Shown one piece after another: positions 30,738-39,955 of a stretch of 57,765 bases of DNA (its first letter is position 1; every line of letters begins with the position of its first letter). Under the pieces are notes generated by a model, which was not told the origin of the DNA, made no database searches, and saw only the letters and a program-made list of their open reading frames with translations. The position numbers and the translations under genes are program-made. Source of the stretch: Polynucleobacter sp. (GTDB taxonomy: Bacteria > Pseudomonadota > Gammaproteobacteria > Burkholderiales > Burkholderiaceae); the NCBI GenBank assembly GCA_030696845.1, contig JAUYRJ010000043.1:1-57765 (forward strand). Direction: 5' to 3'.

Positions 30738-31855
30738 GATGTTCGAACCCCCTTAAAAAGCGGGGCATTCCATGCGGACCACGCACCCATTCTGACTAAA
30801 CACAGCACTAGTGCTGCCGCGCCAGCCGTATGCAATAGGGCTGCTAATAGCGGCCACTGAAAGACCACGTTAGATATGCCCGTGAGCACTTGGAGCGCAA
30901 GCAAGGCCATAACATGAATAGCCCATGTTCGCAATTTAGGCTCCTCATGACCAGCAACAGACCAGGCATGAAATGCAAAATATCCAATTACCAGGATGAC
31001 TAGAATGGCAAATACGCGATGAACCCAGTGTATGGTTTGTAATGCTGTGGTGGAAATAAAACCACCCTGAGCATCTCTACCCAATTCCCGCCACAGGGTA
31101 AATGCATTCGTCCAGTCCATTTCAGGCGTATAGGTACCCAAGCAAGTGGGGAAATCGGGACATGCCAGCACAGCGTAATTGGTACTAACCCAGGCCCCAA
31201 AGAAGACTTGGCAAAAGAGAATAATGAAACTGAATGCCAATACTTTGCCGGAGATGAGGTTCCCGCGCTTTTCGCTTAAGATGCCTTGCCATGGTTGTTG
31301 GGCATAGTAGGTCAGCAGAGCCAGTAGGATGAGGGCTAGAATCAGGTGAATTGACACAATGATAGGCTGTAACTTCAAGGTAACTGTCCACGCGCCAAAC
31401 GCACCCTGTAGCATGACTAGGAACAATAAAATGGCACTGCCATAGACAGCTTTGCCTCCTAACTCTCTCGCCTTCGAGATCGCCAATCCCAGTTGCAATA
31501 CGATCAGCGCACCTACTGTCATAGCTAAGTAGCGGTGAATCATCTCAATCCACGCTTTCACTTCGGTTACAGGGCCATCAGGCATCGCTGCTTCTGCTGC
31601 CCGTATATTCTCCATTGCGCGCCAAGGGTTTGATGTGCCATAGCAGCCCGGCCAGTCTGGACAACCCAATCCTGAATCGCTCAAACGGGTGAATGCGCCG
31701 AACACAATCAAATCAAATGTTAAAAATACAATGGTCCAATTCAGTCTCTGAAAAAGATTCAGGGTGGGTCGCGAAAATAAATACGCTAATGGAATGACCG
31801 CAAATACGATTGCAATCGCCGCTAACTCGAGAAGGAGTACTGCGCTGCCGCTCAT
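30734..31855 (-). CDS. ctaA: Heme A synthase (COX15/CtaA family)
   Basis: 373 residues with eight predicted membrane segments. Oxidises the C8 methyl of heme O to the formyl of heme A. Conserved features are the first-half histidines in [12 protein letters not shown] and [19 protein letters not shown], the loop [14 protein letters not shown] and, in the second half, [17 protein letters not shown] and [15 protein letters not shown]. It sits between the thioredoxin-like membrane protein gene and ctaB, overlapping both by 4 bp. Confidence 0.96.
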   Translation of the reverse strand: MSGSAVLLLELAAIAIVFAVIPLAYLFSRPTLNLFQRLNWTIVFLTFDLIVFGAFTRLSDSGLGCPDWPGCYGTSNPWRAMENIRAAEAAMPDGPVTEVKAWIEMIHRYLAMTVGALIVLQLGLAISKARELGGKAVYGSAILLFLVMLQGAFGAWTVTLKLQPIIVSIHLILALILLALLTYYAQQPWQGILSEKRGNLISGKVLAFSFIILFCQVFFGAWVSTNYAVLACPDFPTCLGTYTPEMDWTNAFTLWRELGRDAQGGFISTTALQTIHWVHRVFAILVILVIGYFAFHAWSVAGHEEPKLRTWAIHVMALLALQVLTGISNVVFQWPLLAALLHTAGAAALVLCLVRMGAWSAWNAPLFKGVRTS

Positions 31856-32511
31856 TGGGATTTTTCACCTGCGCGATTGAGTTTAAGTAACTTCTCTAAG
31901 TCTTTGCGCATACCGGCAAACTCTTTGGGATTGCTGGTCACAGCAAACTGCATCATTTTTTCACCAAAGGGATTGAGCAACTGAATATCCGCACCGCCTT
32001 GATTGCGATTTAACCAAGCCTCCCACTGGGATTTTGCTTCCCCGCCGCTAGGCGCATTCACAATTAGAAATCCAGCCGTTGTTTCATCATATGCTTTACG
32101 AACTTCTGAATCCACTGGATTGCCATCGGTTACGACCCAAATCAGCTGCATCCGGGGGCTTTCTTTACCCAATGCAATGCGGACTTGCCGCATTAAAAAC
32201 AAAGCCTGTAAACATGCCTCATTACTTGGCACGCATTCTGCTGCTGGCCTTGCCACGAGCATCGTCCACTTTCCTTCTAAGGGAACATTGAACCAAGCTG
32301 GCTGGGCTAATTCTGGGGGCGTAACTAAGCTTCCATAATTGGTTTTTCCACCTTCTGGCTTTAATACGTAAAACGTAAAGTACGATGCCATCACGGGGAC
32401 GGCGCATGCGAACAACAATAAAAGCATTTGAATACGACCGCGCCGAGTTTGCGCATTCGGCACAGGGGCTTCTTGCTGCACAGCCGGTATTAATAACTCC
32501 CTATCGTCCAC
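31852..32511 (-). CDS. Single-span membrane protein of the cox cluster, thioredoxin-like, unknown function
   Basis: 219 residues. One membrane segment (IQMLLLLFACAVPVMASYFTFYVL, about 26-49) precedes a soluble, probably periplasmic domain. GKWTMLVARPAAECVPSNEACLQALFLMRQV resembles the start of a thioredoxin/SCO-like fold, with two cysteines six residues apart. Genes of this type stand between SURF1 and ctaA in many betaproteobacterial cox loci and are annotated as hypothetical; a copper or thiol role in oxidase assembly is inferred only from fold and position. It overlaps ctaA by 4 bp. Confidence 0.7.
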   Translation of the reverse strand: MDDRELLIPAVQQEAPVPNAQTRRGRIQMLLLLFACAVPVMASYFTFYVLKPEGGKTNYGSLVTPPELAQPAWFNVPLEGKWTMLVARPAAECVPSNEACLQALFLMRQVRIALGKESPRMQLIWVVTDGNPVDSEVRKAYDETTAGFLIVNAPSGGEAKSQWEAWLNRNQGGADIQLLNPFGEKMMQFAVTSNPKEFAGMRKDLEKLLKLNRAGEKSQ

Positions 32512-32518
32512 TTTATCC

Positions 32519-33295
32519 CTACCTTTTTGTGATCTGGCGCATCCGCAATAGACCGTGAATCAGCCAGAATAAGAACGCACTCAATGCGAGCGCAAACCAC
32601 TGGAATGCATAAGCATAATGGCGTTCGACTCCGCTTGCTGATGTTGACCAATTTCGGTTTAAACCATCATTGCTTGGGCCGCCTATTTGCTTTAAAACGA
32701 AGGGCATTTGCTGCCAAGGATGACGCTCTGCTTCCTTTGTTAGACGAAGGTTTTGCTGAATCCGGACATTCCCTTGTGTGCTCTCACCGCCATCACCTAA
32801 TTCAAATACCCGATCAGGCTGGGCAACGGCAAGGCCATCAATCGTAACGAGCTCAGAGGGCGTTATTACGGGTGGAAGCGCCAATCGACTCTCTCGGTTG
32901 CGCGGAGCCCAACCGCGCTGTACCCATAAAACAGTATTTTGCAGACCCTCTAGTCGCATCGGCATGAGGACATAAAATCCAGACTGGCCCGCACCTGGCG
33001 TTGCACCACCCGTAGTGGGTAGCGGGCGATTATCCAACCAAATGGCAGCTTCTGGCATGAAGCGGCCGCGCGCCATGACCTTCCGTTGCTCCACCTCCTG
33101 CAAGGTCCACTCAGACTTAGAATTGATATCCAACTCCGGCAATGCTATTTTGGACTCAATCCGCTCTGCCGTGGCGATCTTGCCGGCAGCTCGACTCATT
33201 TGCCATAGCCCCGCTCCCGTACCAATCGCGACCACTATTACCATGGCTAAGGTTGGTATTGGACGACTTTGTATCAAGCTATAAAAAAGATTCAA
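32519..33295 (-). CDS. SURF1 family cytochrome oxidase assembly protein
   Basis: 258 residues with two membrane segments, one at each end (IPTLAMVIVVAIGTGAGLWQM near the start, YAFQWFALALSAFLFWLIHG near the end), enclosing a periplasmic domain. Family motifs include GRFMPEAAIWLDNRP, GFYVLMPMRL, VWVQRGWAPRNRESR and the ERHYAYAFQWF C-terminal block. SURF1 assists heme A insertion into subunit I. Its start codon lies 15 bp from the divergent twin-TM gene. Confidence 0.93.
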   Translation of the reverse strand: MNLFYSLIQSRPIPTLAMVIVVAIGTGAGLWQMSRAAGKIATAERIESKIALPELDINSKSEWTLQEVEQRKVMARGRFMPEAAIWLDNRPLPTTGGATPGAGQSGFYVLMPMRLEGLQNTVLWVQRGWAPRNRESRLALPPVITPSELVTIDGLAVAQPDRVFELGDGGESTQGNVRIQQNLRLTKEAERHPWQQMPFVLKQIGGPSNDGLNRNWSTSASGVERHYAYAFQWFALALSAFLFWLIHGLLRMRQITKR

Positions 33296-33310
33296 TGGTA
33301 GGATTCTGTT

Positions 33311-33520
33311 ATGAAATGGATTATGCCAACCGCTCTTGTACTCATTATCGCTAGCCTAGGCTCAGCGCTTTATTACATGATGAAAGACAAGGGCAACAGC
33401 TCTCGAATGGTGCACTCGCTTATGTTGCGCATCGGCCTCTCAATTGCATTATTTGTTGGCATTTGGATTGCCTACTCCCTTGGCTATATTCAACCTACCG
33501 GAATCAAAATCGGCCAATAA
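33311..33520 (+). CDS. Twin transmembrane protein (DUF2909-like)
   Basis: 69 residues with two hydrophobic helices (MPTALVLIIASLGSALYYMM and LMLRIGLSIALFVGIWIAY) joined by a short charged loop. This small protein is regularly found on the opposite strand between SURF1 and coxC in Burkholderiales, and its function is unknown. It is the only plus-strand gene in the cox locus. Its stop codon forms part of the loop of a bidirectional terminator. Confidence 0.85.
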   Translation: MKWIMPTALVLIIASLGSALYYMMKDKGNSSRMVHSLMLRIGLSIALFVGIWIAYSLGYIQPTGIKIGQ

Positions 33521-33534
33521 ACTTGGCCGATTTT
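33506..33534. terminator. Bidirectional terminator between the twin-TM gene and coxC
   Basis: A perfect 12-bp stem, AAAATCGGCCAA (33506-33517) with TTGGCCGATTTT (33523-33534), has a TAAAC loop and T-rich ends on both strands. The upstream arm covers the last codons of the twin-TM gene. A second hairpin, GCTAGTC/GACTAGC (33548-33566), lies between it and the coxC stop without a T run. Confidence 0.85.
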
Positions 33535-33576
33535 TACTGCATTGTGTGCTAGTCGCTCAGACTAGCCGAATAAAAC

Positions 33577-34431
33577 TTACATCCAGTAGATAACTACATA
33601 GAGGCCTAGCCAAACGACGTCAACAAAGTGCCAATACCATGATGCACCTTCAAATGCAAAGTGGTTATCCGCAGTAAAGTCTCCACGAATTGCCCTACGC
33701 AGAACAACCGCCAACATCAAAGCGCCCAAGAAAACGTGGAAGCCGTGAAAGCCAGTCAACATATAGAAGGTTGAACCAAAAACGCCTGATGTCAGCTTTA
33801 GGTTGAGATCCTGGTGTGCGTGGACGTATTCATAGACTTGGAACCCTAAGAACACCGCCCCTAAAAATACAGTCGCCGCTAAGCCGTAAACGGCATGCTT
33901 TTGATTGTTTTCACGAATTGCATGGTGAGCCCAAGTTACAGTCACACCCGAAGTCAGAAGCAGCAAGGTATTAATGGTTGGAATGGGCCATGGACCTATT
34001 GTGCTGAACTTCTCAACCAAGCCGGCCGGACCGTCGTTAGGCCATACAGCAGTGAAATCTGGCCAAAGCAATTTACTCTCGACATCACCAAGCCAAGGCA
34101 TAGAAATGCTGCGCGCATAAAACAAAGCGGAGAAAAACGCAGCAAAGAACATGATTTCAGAAAAGATGAACCAGCTCATCGACCAGCGATATGACACGTC
34201 AACGTTTACGCTATTCTGACCTGAATTTGATTCAGAAATAGCATCACCAAACCAGTTGTAGAGCACAAACAGAACCCAAACAATGCTGGCAATGGTCAGG
34301 GGGGCGCCCCAAGCATATTGATTAACCCAGCCTGACATTCCGCCGCCAAATCCTAATAGGCCTATGCTGGCCATGACGGGGTGTCTGGATAAACCAGGAA
34401 CGAAATAGTATGGGGTTGAATTAGACGACAT
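33577..34431 (-). CDS. coxC: Cytochrome c oxidase subunit III
   Basis: 284 residues with seven predicted membrane helices. Conserved blocks include the N-terminal YYFVPGLSRHPVMASIGLL, SWFIFSEIMFFAAFFSALFYAR with its conserved glutamate, TWAHHAIRENN and the C-terminal YWHFVDVVWLGLYVVIYWM. It is a non-catalytic structural subunit that helps maintain proton uptake. It is separated by 27 bp from the DUF2970 gene upstream. Confidence 0.97.
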   Translation of the reverse strand: MSSNSTPYYFVPGLSRHPVMASIGLLGFGGGMSGWVNQYAWGAPLTIASIVWVLFVLYNWFGDAISESNSGQNSVNVDVSYRWSMSWFIFSEIMFFAAFFSALFYARSISMPWLGDVESKLLWPDFTAVWPNDGPAGLVEKFSTIGPWPIPTINTLLLLTSGVTVTWAHHAIRENNQKHAVYGLAATVFLGAVFLGFQVYEYVHAHQDLNLKLTSGVFGSTFYMLTGFHGFHVFLGALMLAVVLRRAIRGDFTADNHFAFEGASWYWHFVDVVWLGLYVVIYWM

Positions 34432-34458
34432 CGTGCTCTCTCTATTTACTCTAAATTA

Positions 34459-34656
34459 TTATTGATTTGATACAACTAGTTTTACTATAAACAACAAGAC
34501 AGCCATAAAAACAACTGCTCCTAAAATTCCTGCAATGATGATGTGCACAAAACTTAAGCTCGCTGCATCATCTTGTAATCCTGACTTCTTTCGTACACCC
34601 AAAAAGCCCCACATAACCGCCCTCATCGACTGAAAAAAACTGCTTTTCTTTTTCAT
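34459..34656 (-). CDS. DUF2970 small membrane protein
   Basis: 65 residues. A basic N-terminus with a conserved MRAVMWGFLGVRKKSG segment precedes one C-terminal membrane helix (IIIAGILGAVVFMAVLLFIVKLVV). This family always accompanies cox genes in betaproteobacteria and its role is unknown. The start overlaps the end of ctaG by 4 bp, so it belongs to the same operon. Confidence 0.87.
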   Translation of the reverse strand: MKKKSSFFQSMRAVMWGFLGVRKKSGLQDDAASLSFVHIIIAGILGAVVFMAVLLFIVKLVVSNQ

Positions 34657-35249
34657 AAAGCAGTCTTAATCGCATGCGGCGTACCGGAGCCTGCAGGCTT
34701 TATACCTACTCCCAATTCAAAAAAAGTGTACGACAAGGTAATTGTTTTCACATCCTTAGGCAGGGCTGGGTCAATCACAAAAACTACTGGCATATCGCGC
34801 ATTTGGTGCGGATCTAATGTCTGCTGTTGAAAGCAAAAGCATTCCAACTTGGTGAAGTATTCAGTTGCCGCCTTAGGGGCATAACTGGGTATCGCCTGCG
34901 CCTCTACCGAACGGTTTAAATTATTCGAAACCTGATAAACAATCTCCGCCATTTCACCAGGATGAACCTCGAGGTAATTTTTAACTGGCTTAAATGAAAA
35001 CGGGCCGCGACTATTCGAATCAAACTCAATGGTCACGGTTCGGGAATAGTCAACCTGAGTATTGCCTGGCTTGGTAGCGCGATATGCCCGGACTCCATAG
35101 TCATTCTTGTTAGTCACCACATTAATGCCGGTAACCTCACACAAGGCTTTGTACAGGGGCACCAGGGCGTAGCCAAAGCCAAACATCAACACCGAAGCTA
35201 AGAGTAACTTCAGTAAGATTTGACGATTGATGGATTTGATATTTGCCAT
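34653..35249 (-). CDS. ctaG: Cytochrome c oxidase assembly protein CtaG (Cox11 type)
   Basis: 198 residues. One N-terminal membrane helix is followed by a periplasmic immunoglobulin-like domain. The copper-binding pair is in KLECFCFQQQTL, and the conserved VPLYKALCEVTGI contains a third cysteine. Cox11/CtaG delivers copper to the CuB centre of subunit I. It lies between the small assembly protein gene and DUF2970, with a 17-bp gap from the former. Confidence 0.95.
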   Translation of the reverse strand: MANIKSINRQILLKLLLASVLMFGFGYALVPLYKALCEVTGINVVTNKNDYGVRAYRATKPGNTQVDYSRTVTIEFDSNSRGPFSFKPVKNYLEVHPGEMAEIVYQVSNNLNRSVEAQAIPSYAPKAATEYFTKLECFCFQQQTLDPHQMRDMPVVFVIDPALPKDVKTITLSYTFFELGVGIKPAGSGTPHAIKTAL

Positions 35250-35266
35250 GAGTGGAATAGTTTGGG

Positions 35267-35377
35267 TTAACCCAATACAACCCGCTTCATTACGATGCCT
35301 AGGAAGAAAACAAAGGCAACGCTCAGCAAAATCAGCCCTAAGCGACGATTTCGAATAGCTTGGGCTGACTGTTGCAT
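35267..35377 (-). CDS. Cytochrome oxidase small assembly protein
   Basis: 36 residues: a short polar start (MQQSAQAIRNRR) and one membrane helix (LGLILLSVAFVFFLGIVM) with a basic KRVV end. Such tiny proteins are encoded between coxA and ctaG in many betaproteobacteria. The ATG at 35377 has a purine-rich AAGAGA/AAGGA stretch upstream. GTG 35398 (43 residues) and a TTG overlapping the coxA stop are alternatives, so the N-terminus is uncertain. Confidence 0.72.
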   Translation of the reverse strand: MQQSAQAIRNRRLGLILLSVAFVFFLGIVMKRVVLG

Positions 35378-35406
35378 TTCCTTGGTCTCTTTAGACACGT
35401 TCGTGA

Positions 35407-37002
35407 TCAATCGACTTTAGGAGGTGTTTCAAATGTATGGTGTGGCGCTGGAGAAGGCACTGTCCACTCAAGCCCTTTTGCGCCATCCCATGGTTTTGCT
35501 GAGGCCTTTTCGCCCTCGCCACGATAAGCAGGTATTACCACAAACAACAAGAAATACACCTGCATTAAACCGAATCCAAGACCGCCAATCGAAGCAATCA
35601 TGTTGAAGTCGGCGAACTGCGTTGGGTAGTCCGCATAACGACGTGGCATTCCAGCTAAGCCTAAGAAATGCATTGGGAAGAAGGTGAGGTTAAAGAAAAT
35701 CATCGAACCCCAAAAGTGGATTTTGCCGCGGAATTCGTTGGCCATCCGACCTGTCCACTTTGGGCACCAGTAATAAAAGCCTGCAAACATCGCAAAGAGT
35801 GAGCCAGCTACGAGTACATAGTGAAAGTGCGCTACTACGTAATACGTATCTTGAACACCAATATCGATTGGCGCCATGGCCAAGATAAGACCGGTGAAAC
35901 CGCCCATGGTAAACACGAAAATGAAGCCTACAGACCAGAGCATTGGCGTTTCAAATGTCATTGATCCTTTCCACATTGTCGCAACCCAGTTGAAAATCTT
36001 CACACCGGTTGGAACCGCAATCAACATCGTTGCATACATGAAAAAGAGTTGACCCGTTACCGGCATACCGGTAGCAAACATGTGGTGCGCCCAAACGATA
36101 AAGGAAAGAATTGCGATTGACGCCGTCGCATAAACCATCGAGCTATAACCAAAAAGCGTTTTTCTTGCAAAAGCAGGCACAACTTCACTAATAATTCCGA
36201 AAGCAGGCAGAATCATGATGTATACCTCTGGGTGTCCGAAGAACCAGAAAATATGCTGATACATGATGGGGTCACCGCCACCAACAGCAGAGAAGAAGGA
36301 GGTGCCAAAATGGCGATCCGTCAGAACCATCGTAATCGCGCCGGCTAAAACAGGCATCACCGCGATTAACAAGTATGCGGTAATTAGCCAAGTCCAAGCG
36401 AACATCGGCATTTTCATTAATGTCATGCCTGGCGCGCGCATATTCAAAATGGTCACGATGATGTTAATTGAACCCATAATGGACGATGCGCCTAGGAGGT
36501 GGATCGCGAAAATCGACATATCCATTCCAGGACCCATTTGCAATGTCAATGGCGCGTACATAGTCCAGCCGCCAGACGGCGCTCCACCCGGTGCCAAGAA
36601 AGAACCAAACAACAAAGCTGCAGCGACTGGCAAGATCCAGAAACTAAAGTTATTCATCCGAGCAAAGGCCATATCGGATGCCCCAATTTGTAATGGAATC
36701 ATCCAGTTTGCAAAACCCACGAATGCGGGCATGATCGCACCGAATACCATTACCAAACCATGCATGGTAGTTAACTGATTAAAAAACTCTGGGCGTAAAT
36801 ATTGCAGTCCTGGCTGAAAGAGCTCTAAACGAATCCCGAGAGCCATCACACCACCAGCCAATAAGCTGACGAAGGAGAAAATCAAATACATCGTTCCGAT
36901 GTCTTTGTGATTGGTAGCAAACAACCAGCGTCGCCAACCATGCGGCATATCGTGCGCGTGATCGTCGTGTGCGTGATCGTGGGTGGTAGAGACTGTGCTC
37001 AT
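35407..37002 (-). CDS. coxA: Cytochrome c oxidase subunit I (aa3 type)
   Basis: 531 residues with twelve membrane helices. Contains the heme-copper core: HGLVMVFG near the low-spin heme ligand, [15 protein letters not shown] with the cross-linked His-Tyr pair, [12 protein letters not shown] with two CuB histidines and [12 protein letters not shown]. The N-terminus has a His/Asp-rich stretch ([13 protein letters not shown]) also seen in relatives. It follows coxB by 34 bp on the minus strand. Confidence 0.98.
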   Translation of the reverse strand: MSTVSTTHDHAHDDHAHDMPHGWRRWLFATNHKDIGTMYLIFSFVSLLAGGVMALGIRLELFQPGLQYLRPEFFNQLTTMHGLVMVFGAIMPAFVGFANWMIPLQIGASDMAFARMNNFSFWILPVAAALLFGSFLAPGGAPSGGWTMYAPLTLQMGPGMDMSIFAIHLLGASSIMGSINIIVTILNMRAPGMTLMKMPMFAWTWLITAYLLIAVMPVLAGAITMVLTDRHFGTSFFSAVGGGDPIMYQHIFWFFGHPEVYIMILPAFGIISEVVPAFARKTLFGYSSMVYATASIAILSFIVWAHHMFATGMPVTGQLFFMYATMLIAVPTGVKIFNWVATMWKGSMTFETPMLWSVGFIFVFTMGGFTGLILAMAPIDIGVQDTYYVVAHFHYVLVAGSLFAMFAGFYYWCPKWTGRMANEFRGKIHFWGSMIFFNLTFFPMHFLGLAGMPRRYADYPTQFADFNMIASIGGLGFGLMQVYFLLFVVIPAYRGEGEKASAKPWDGAKGLEWTVPSPAPHHTFETPPKVD

Positions 37003-37036
37003 GGATGGCTCCGTGGTAAGTATTTTTTAAACTAAA

Positions 37037-38194
37037 TTATTTTGCGGTACGTGCGGCGACTAGATCCGGCGTTTGATAAACGTCACCGGTTTTATTGCCC
37101 CATGCATTACGGGTATAAGTAACCACTGCTGCGATATCACTATCAGATAGCACTCCTCCCCACTTGGGCATAGCGCCTTTGCCGTTCAGCATAATTTGGA
37201 AATTAGCCTCTTTTGGCCCTAACACTACCTTGCTACCATCTAGGGCTGGGAACGATCCGGCACCCTTACCGTTGGGCTGGTGGCAAGCTGCGCAATTCGC
37301 TGCATAAATTTTGGCGCCACGGTCCATCTGCTCTGCCAGGGTATAAACTTTGCTTGGATCATCCGCAAGCGCAGCCATTTCTTTTTTCTTCTCCGCTACC
37401 CATTTGCTGTAGTCCTCATCGGATACGACCCGCACGACGATCGGCATAAAAGCATGCTGCGCTCCGCACAACTCCGAGCATTGACCACGGTAAGTGCCAA
37501 TTTTTTCGGCCTTAAACCAGGTATCGCGCACAAAGCCAGGGATAGCATCCTGCTTCACACCAAAGGCAGGAACAGCCCACGCATGAATGACGTCATTGGC
37601 TGTGGTGATCATGCGAATCTTTTTATTAACCGGCACGACCATTTCGTTATCCACTTCCATTAAATACGTAACGGACTTGGGCTCTAAATTATTAATTGCC
37701 TCACGCGATGTGGATAAGGTGGACAAGAAGCTTATTCCTTCGCCTTCACCTTTGAGGTAGTCATACCCCCATTTCCACTGGTATCCCGTCGTTTTGATGG
37801 TGATATCCGCATTGGTAGTGTCTTTCATAGCAACCACAGTTTTTGTTGCTGGCAAGGCCATACCGATCACAATTAAAAGTGGAATAACGGTCCAAATAAT
37901 TTCAACTGTGGTGCTTTCATGAAACGATGCGGACTTCGCACCCTTAGACTTGCGATGCTTCAAAATCGAATAAAACATAACGCCAAATACACCCAAGAAA
38001 ATCACGGTGCAGATAATGAGCATCATCCAATGCAACCAATGGATTTCTTGCATGATCTTGGTGGCGGCTACTGGAAAATTGAGCTGATTTACTGCGGGAC
38101 CCCCAGGCATATCCTGATTGGCATGCGCAATTCCTGCGCTGATTGAAGCAAAGGTCAAGAGCGCGGCTCTAGTGGCTTTTCCAAGTAAATTCAT
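37037..38194 (-). CDS. coxB: Cytochrome c oxidase subunit II with fused cytochrome c domain
   Basis: 385 residues. After a signal-like N-terminus, two membrane helices (LHWMMLIICTVIFLGVFGVMF and TVEIIWTVIPLLIVIGMALP) lead to the CuA domain with CSELCGAQHAFM. A C-terminal class I cytochrome c domain follows: heme motif CAACH and the distal Met in GAMPKWGG. The fusion lets the subunit hand electrons from its own heme c to CuA. A good sigma-70 promoter is found upstream. Confidence 0.97.
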   Translation of the reverse strand: MNLLGKATRAALLTFASISAGIAHANQDMPGGPAVNQLNFPVAATKIMQEIHWLHWMMLIICTVIFLGVFGVMFYSILKHRKSKGAKSASFHESTTVEIIWTVIPLLIVIGMALPATKTVVAMKDTTNADITIKTTGYQWKWGYDYLKGEGEGISFLSTLSTSREAINNLEPKSVTYLMEVDNEMVVPVNKKIRMITTANDVIHAWAVPAFGVKQDAIPGFVRDTWFKAEKIGTYRGQCSELCGAQHAFMPIVVRVVSDEDYSKWVAEKKKEMAALADDPSKVYTLAEQMDRGAKIYAANCAACHQPNGKGAGSFPALDGSKVVLGPKEANFQIMLNGKGAMPKWGGVLSDSDIAAVVTYTRNAWGNKTGDVYQTPDLVAARTAK

Positions 38195-38282
38195 CTTTAT
38201 CTCTATTAATTATCGTAATTATTTAATACAACACTGCGCAAAAATATGCCCAAAGTTAGAGTGCTTTACATATTGAAGCGTA

Positions 38283-38311
38283 ATTATAGGGTCACTTATC
38301 TTAACCAACAA
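38283..38311 (-). promoter_or_regulatory. Sigma-70 promoter for the coxBA operon
   Basis: On the minus strand TTGTTG (38306-38311) and a perfect TATAAT (38283-38288) are separated by exactly 17 bp. The start point would be near 38276, giving an A+T-rich leader of about 80 nt before coxB. The rest of 38195-38369 contains no gene. Confidence 0.7.
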
Positions 38312-38345
38312 TTGATGTAGCCGCTTGTGTCGAATCAATAGTGAT

Positions 38346-38366
38346 CTTACTTTAATATAAAGTAAG
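38346..38366. repeat. Inverted repeat between the methyltransferase gene and the coxB promoter
   Basis: Arms CTTACTTTA (38346-38354) and TAAAGTAAG (38358-38366) flank ATA; all nine pairs match. The right arm overlaps a second perfect palindrome, GTAAGCGCTTAC (38362-38373), which reaches the methyltransferase stop codon. Neither strand has a T run, so it may be an operator or a weak, non-classical terminator. Confidence 0.6.
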
Positions 38367-38369
38367 CGC

Positions 38370-39182
38370 TTACTCTTGTTTGTAATCTCTAGTAATCTTG
38401 CGTTTTATTTGCTCAGGGTTAATAAATGCCAGCGCATCCTTTGCCTTCGATAGGTGCTTATTGACGACCCAAGCATGCCCATAAACCAGCTCTAATGTCA
38501 TTTTTTTGGGTAAAAAAGGGGGTTCTGAGCCTAGTGCGTGAAGGCTTTTATCCGCACTTAATAAGCCCAATGCGATCGCATCTTGAATATAAAGCGCGTC
38601 TGACTCGTATTCCAGCGTCAGGTATTCCATATCCATTACGGGGTCGGCGAACCGCGCTTTAACCAGCGCATCACCCAGATCATGCATATCCCAAGCCCCG
38701 GGAAGATTTTTTACGCCCAATCCCCTGGATTGGCTTAAATCGAGTGCGCGCAACTCTTTGCCGGTATCGGGCCCGAGATAGCTAAACGTAAATAGACCGC
38801 CTTCACGCAAAACACGCCATGCCTCCTCTACAGACCAAGATGGGTTTTGCAGGTCCTGCATCCACAAATTACTAAAAACCATATCTTGGGATTGGTCGGG
38901 CACGGCTAAGGAAGGGGTGCTTAGATAAGAAAAGCTTGGAATACCATTTTTTATAAATTGGGCTGTGCGGGTGGCCTTTAATGCCAGACGATCAAGTGCG
39001 GCACCGGATTCAATAACGCAATGCGAAGCTGCGCGAGGAAATCGCTTAGCCAATAATCGCCCTTGAATGCCAATCGCATCTGGGAGTATTAACAGGGATC
39101 TAGGTTGATGCTTGAGGACTTCCAATTTTTGCATCATCCGCAATGCAATGTCGTCTTTTAGCCATCTTAGTGAGCGGGTCAT
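38370..39182 (-). CDS. SAM-dependent methyltransferase, BioC-like
   Basis: 270 residues. The class I methyltransferase fold is visible from SLLILPDAIGIQGRLLAKRFP, with a diverged glycine motif, through DMVFSNLWMQDLQNPSWSVEEAWRVLREGGLFTFSYLGPDT. This resembles BioC, which methylates malonyl-ACP to start biotin synthesis, but there are no other bio genes here and the glycine-rich loop is weak, so the substrate is uncertain. I choose ATG 39182 instead of an earlier in-frame start at 39254 that would overlap the divergent comF. Confidence 0.75.
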   Translation of the reverse strand: MTRSLRWLKDDIALRMMQKLEVLKHQPRSLLILPDAIGIQGRLLAKRFPRAASHCVIESGAALDRLALKATRTAQFIKNGIPSFSYLSTPSLAVPDQSQDMVFSNLWMQDLQNPSWSVEEAWRVLREGGLFTFSYLGPDTGKELRALDLSQSRGLGVKNLPGAWDMHDLGDALVKARFADPVMDMEYLTLEYESDALYIQDAIALGLLSADKSLHALGSEPPFLPKKMTLELVYGHAWVVNKHLSKAKDALAFINPEQIKRKITRDYKQE

Positions 39183-39204
39183 GTGATCAGTATACTCAGC
39201 GCCC

Positions 39205-39936
39205 ATGCATTTTTTTCGCACCCTGTTTCGCCATCTGCTACCGACCGAATGCATTGTATGTTCTCATCATCAATCTGAGATGCTTTGCGAAACATGCTTC
39301 TCTTTTTTACAACAACACACCCTATTTCAATACCACACATGCCTGCAATGCGGTATTGAACTATCAGCTCTTAAACCCTGCCACGCACGTTGCCAATCCT
39401 GTCAAGATGCGCCGCCGACATTTGATCAGACCCACTGCCTCGATCGGTATGAAGGGGTGCTGCAGCATGCCATTCACCAACTCAAGTACCATAAACGATT
39501 AGCCTTTGCCCATGGCTTAGCGCATGCCTGGAATCAATTCGCTATGCCGCACCTGACACCAACTGAGCCTAGTCTTTTGTTACCGGTACCCCTAAGCGAT
39601 TTAAAACTGGTGAGACGAGGCTTTAATCAATCGTGGGAAATTGCTAGGCGATTGCAATTACCACACACCGTTAAACCACTCATTCACACTTTAAGACGCA
39701 GTCATCAGGCCCATGATCAAGTACATGGCGATCGACTGAGTCGGCAGCTGTCATTGCGTAATGTTTTTTATTTAGACCGGCATACTGCCAAACAAATACG
39801 AAATCAATCTGTCATTGTGTTTGATGATGTAATGACTACTGGATCGACCTTAAATGAAATTGCGCAACTGCTCAAGGAAAATGGGGCGCGCAAAATTAGT
39901 AATTGGGTTATCTTGCGCACTTCAACCCCAAATTAA
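39205..39936 (+). CDS. comF: ComF family amidophosphoribosyltransferase-like protein
   Basis: 243 residues. An N-terminal four-cysteine zinc region (CIVCSHH...CETC and CLQCGIE...CQSC) precedes a phosphoribosyltransferase domain with VPLSDLKLVRRGFNQSWEIAR and the PRPP loop VIVFDDVMTTGSTLNEIA. ComF proteins support DNA uptake in naturally competent bacteria, but the family is also widespread in non-competent ones. It is divergent from the methyltransferase gene (22-bp gap) and is followed by trmL after 19 bp. Confidence 0.9.
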   Translation: MHFFRTLFRHLLPTECIVCSHHQSEMLCETCFSFLQQHTLFQYHTCLQCGIELSALKPCHARCQSCQDAPPTFDQTHCLDRYEGVLQHAIHQLKYHKRLAFAHGLAHAWNQFAMPHLTPTEPSLLLPVPLSDLKLVRRGFNQSWEIARRLQLPHTVKPLIHTLRRSHQAHDQVHGDRLSRQLSLRNVFYLDRHTAKQIRNQSVIVFDDVMTTGSTLNEIAQLLKENGARKISNWVILRTSTPN

Positions 39937-39955
39937 ATAGGCACTTTGCATCCCT

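Noticed and set aside
36263..36778. 171-codon open frame on the plus strand opposite coxA
   Set aside because: It is a shadow of the highly conserved coxA codons, has no family resemblance, and lacks a plausible ribosome-binding site.
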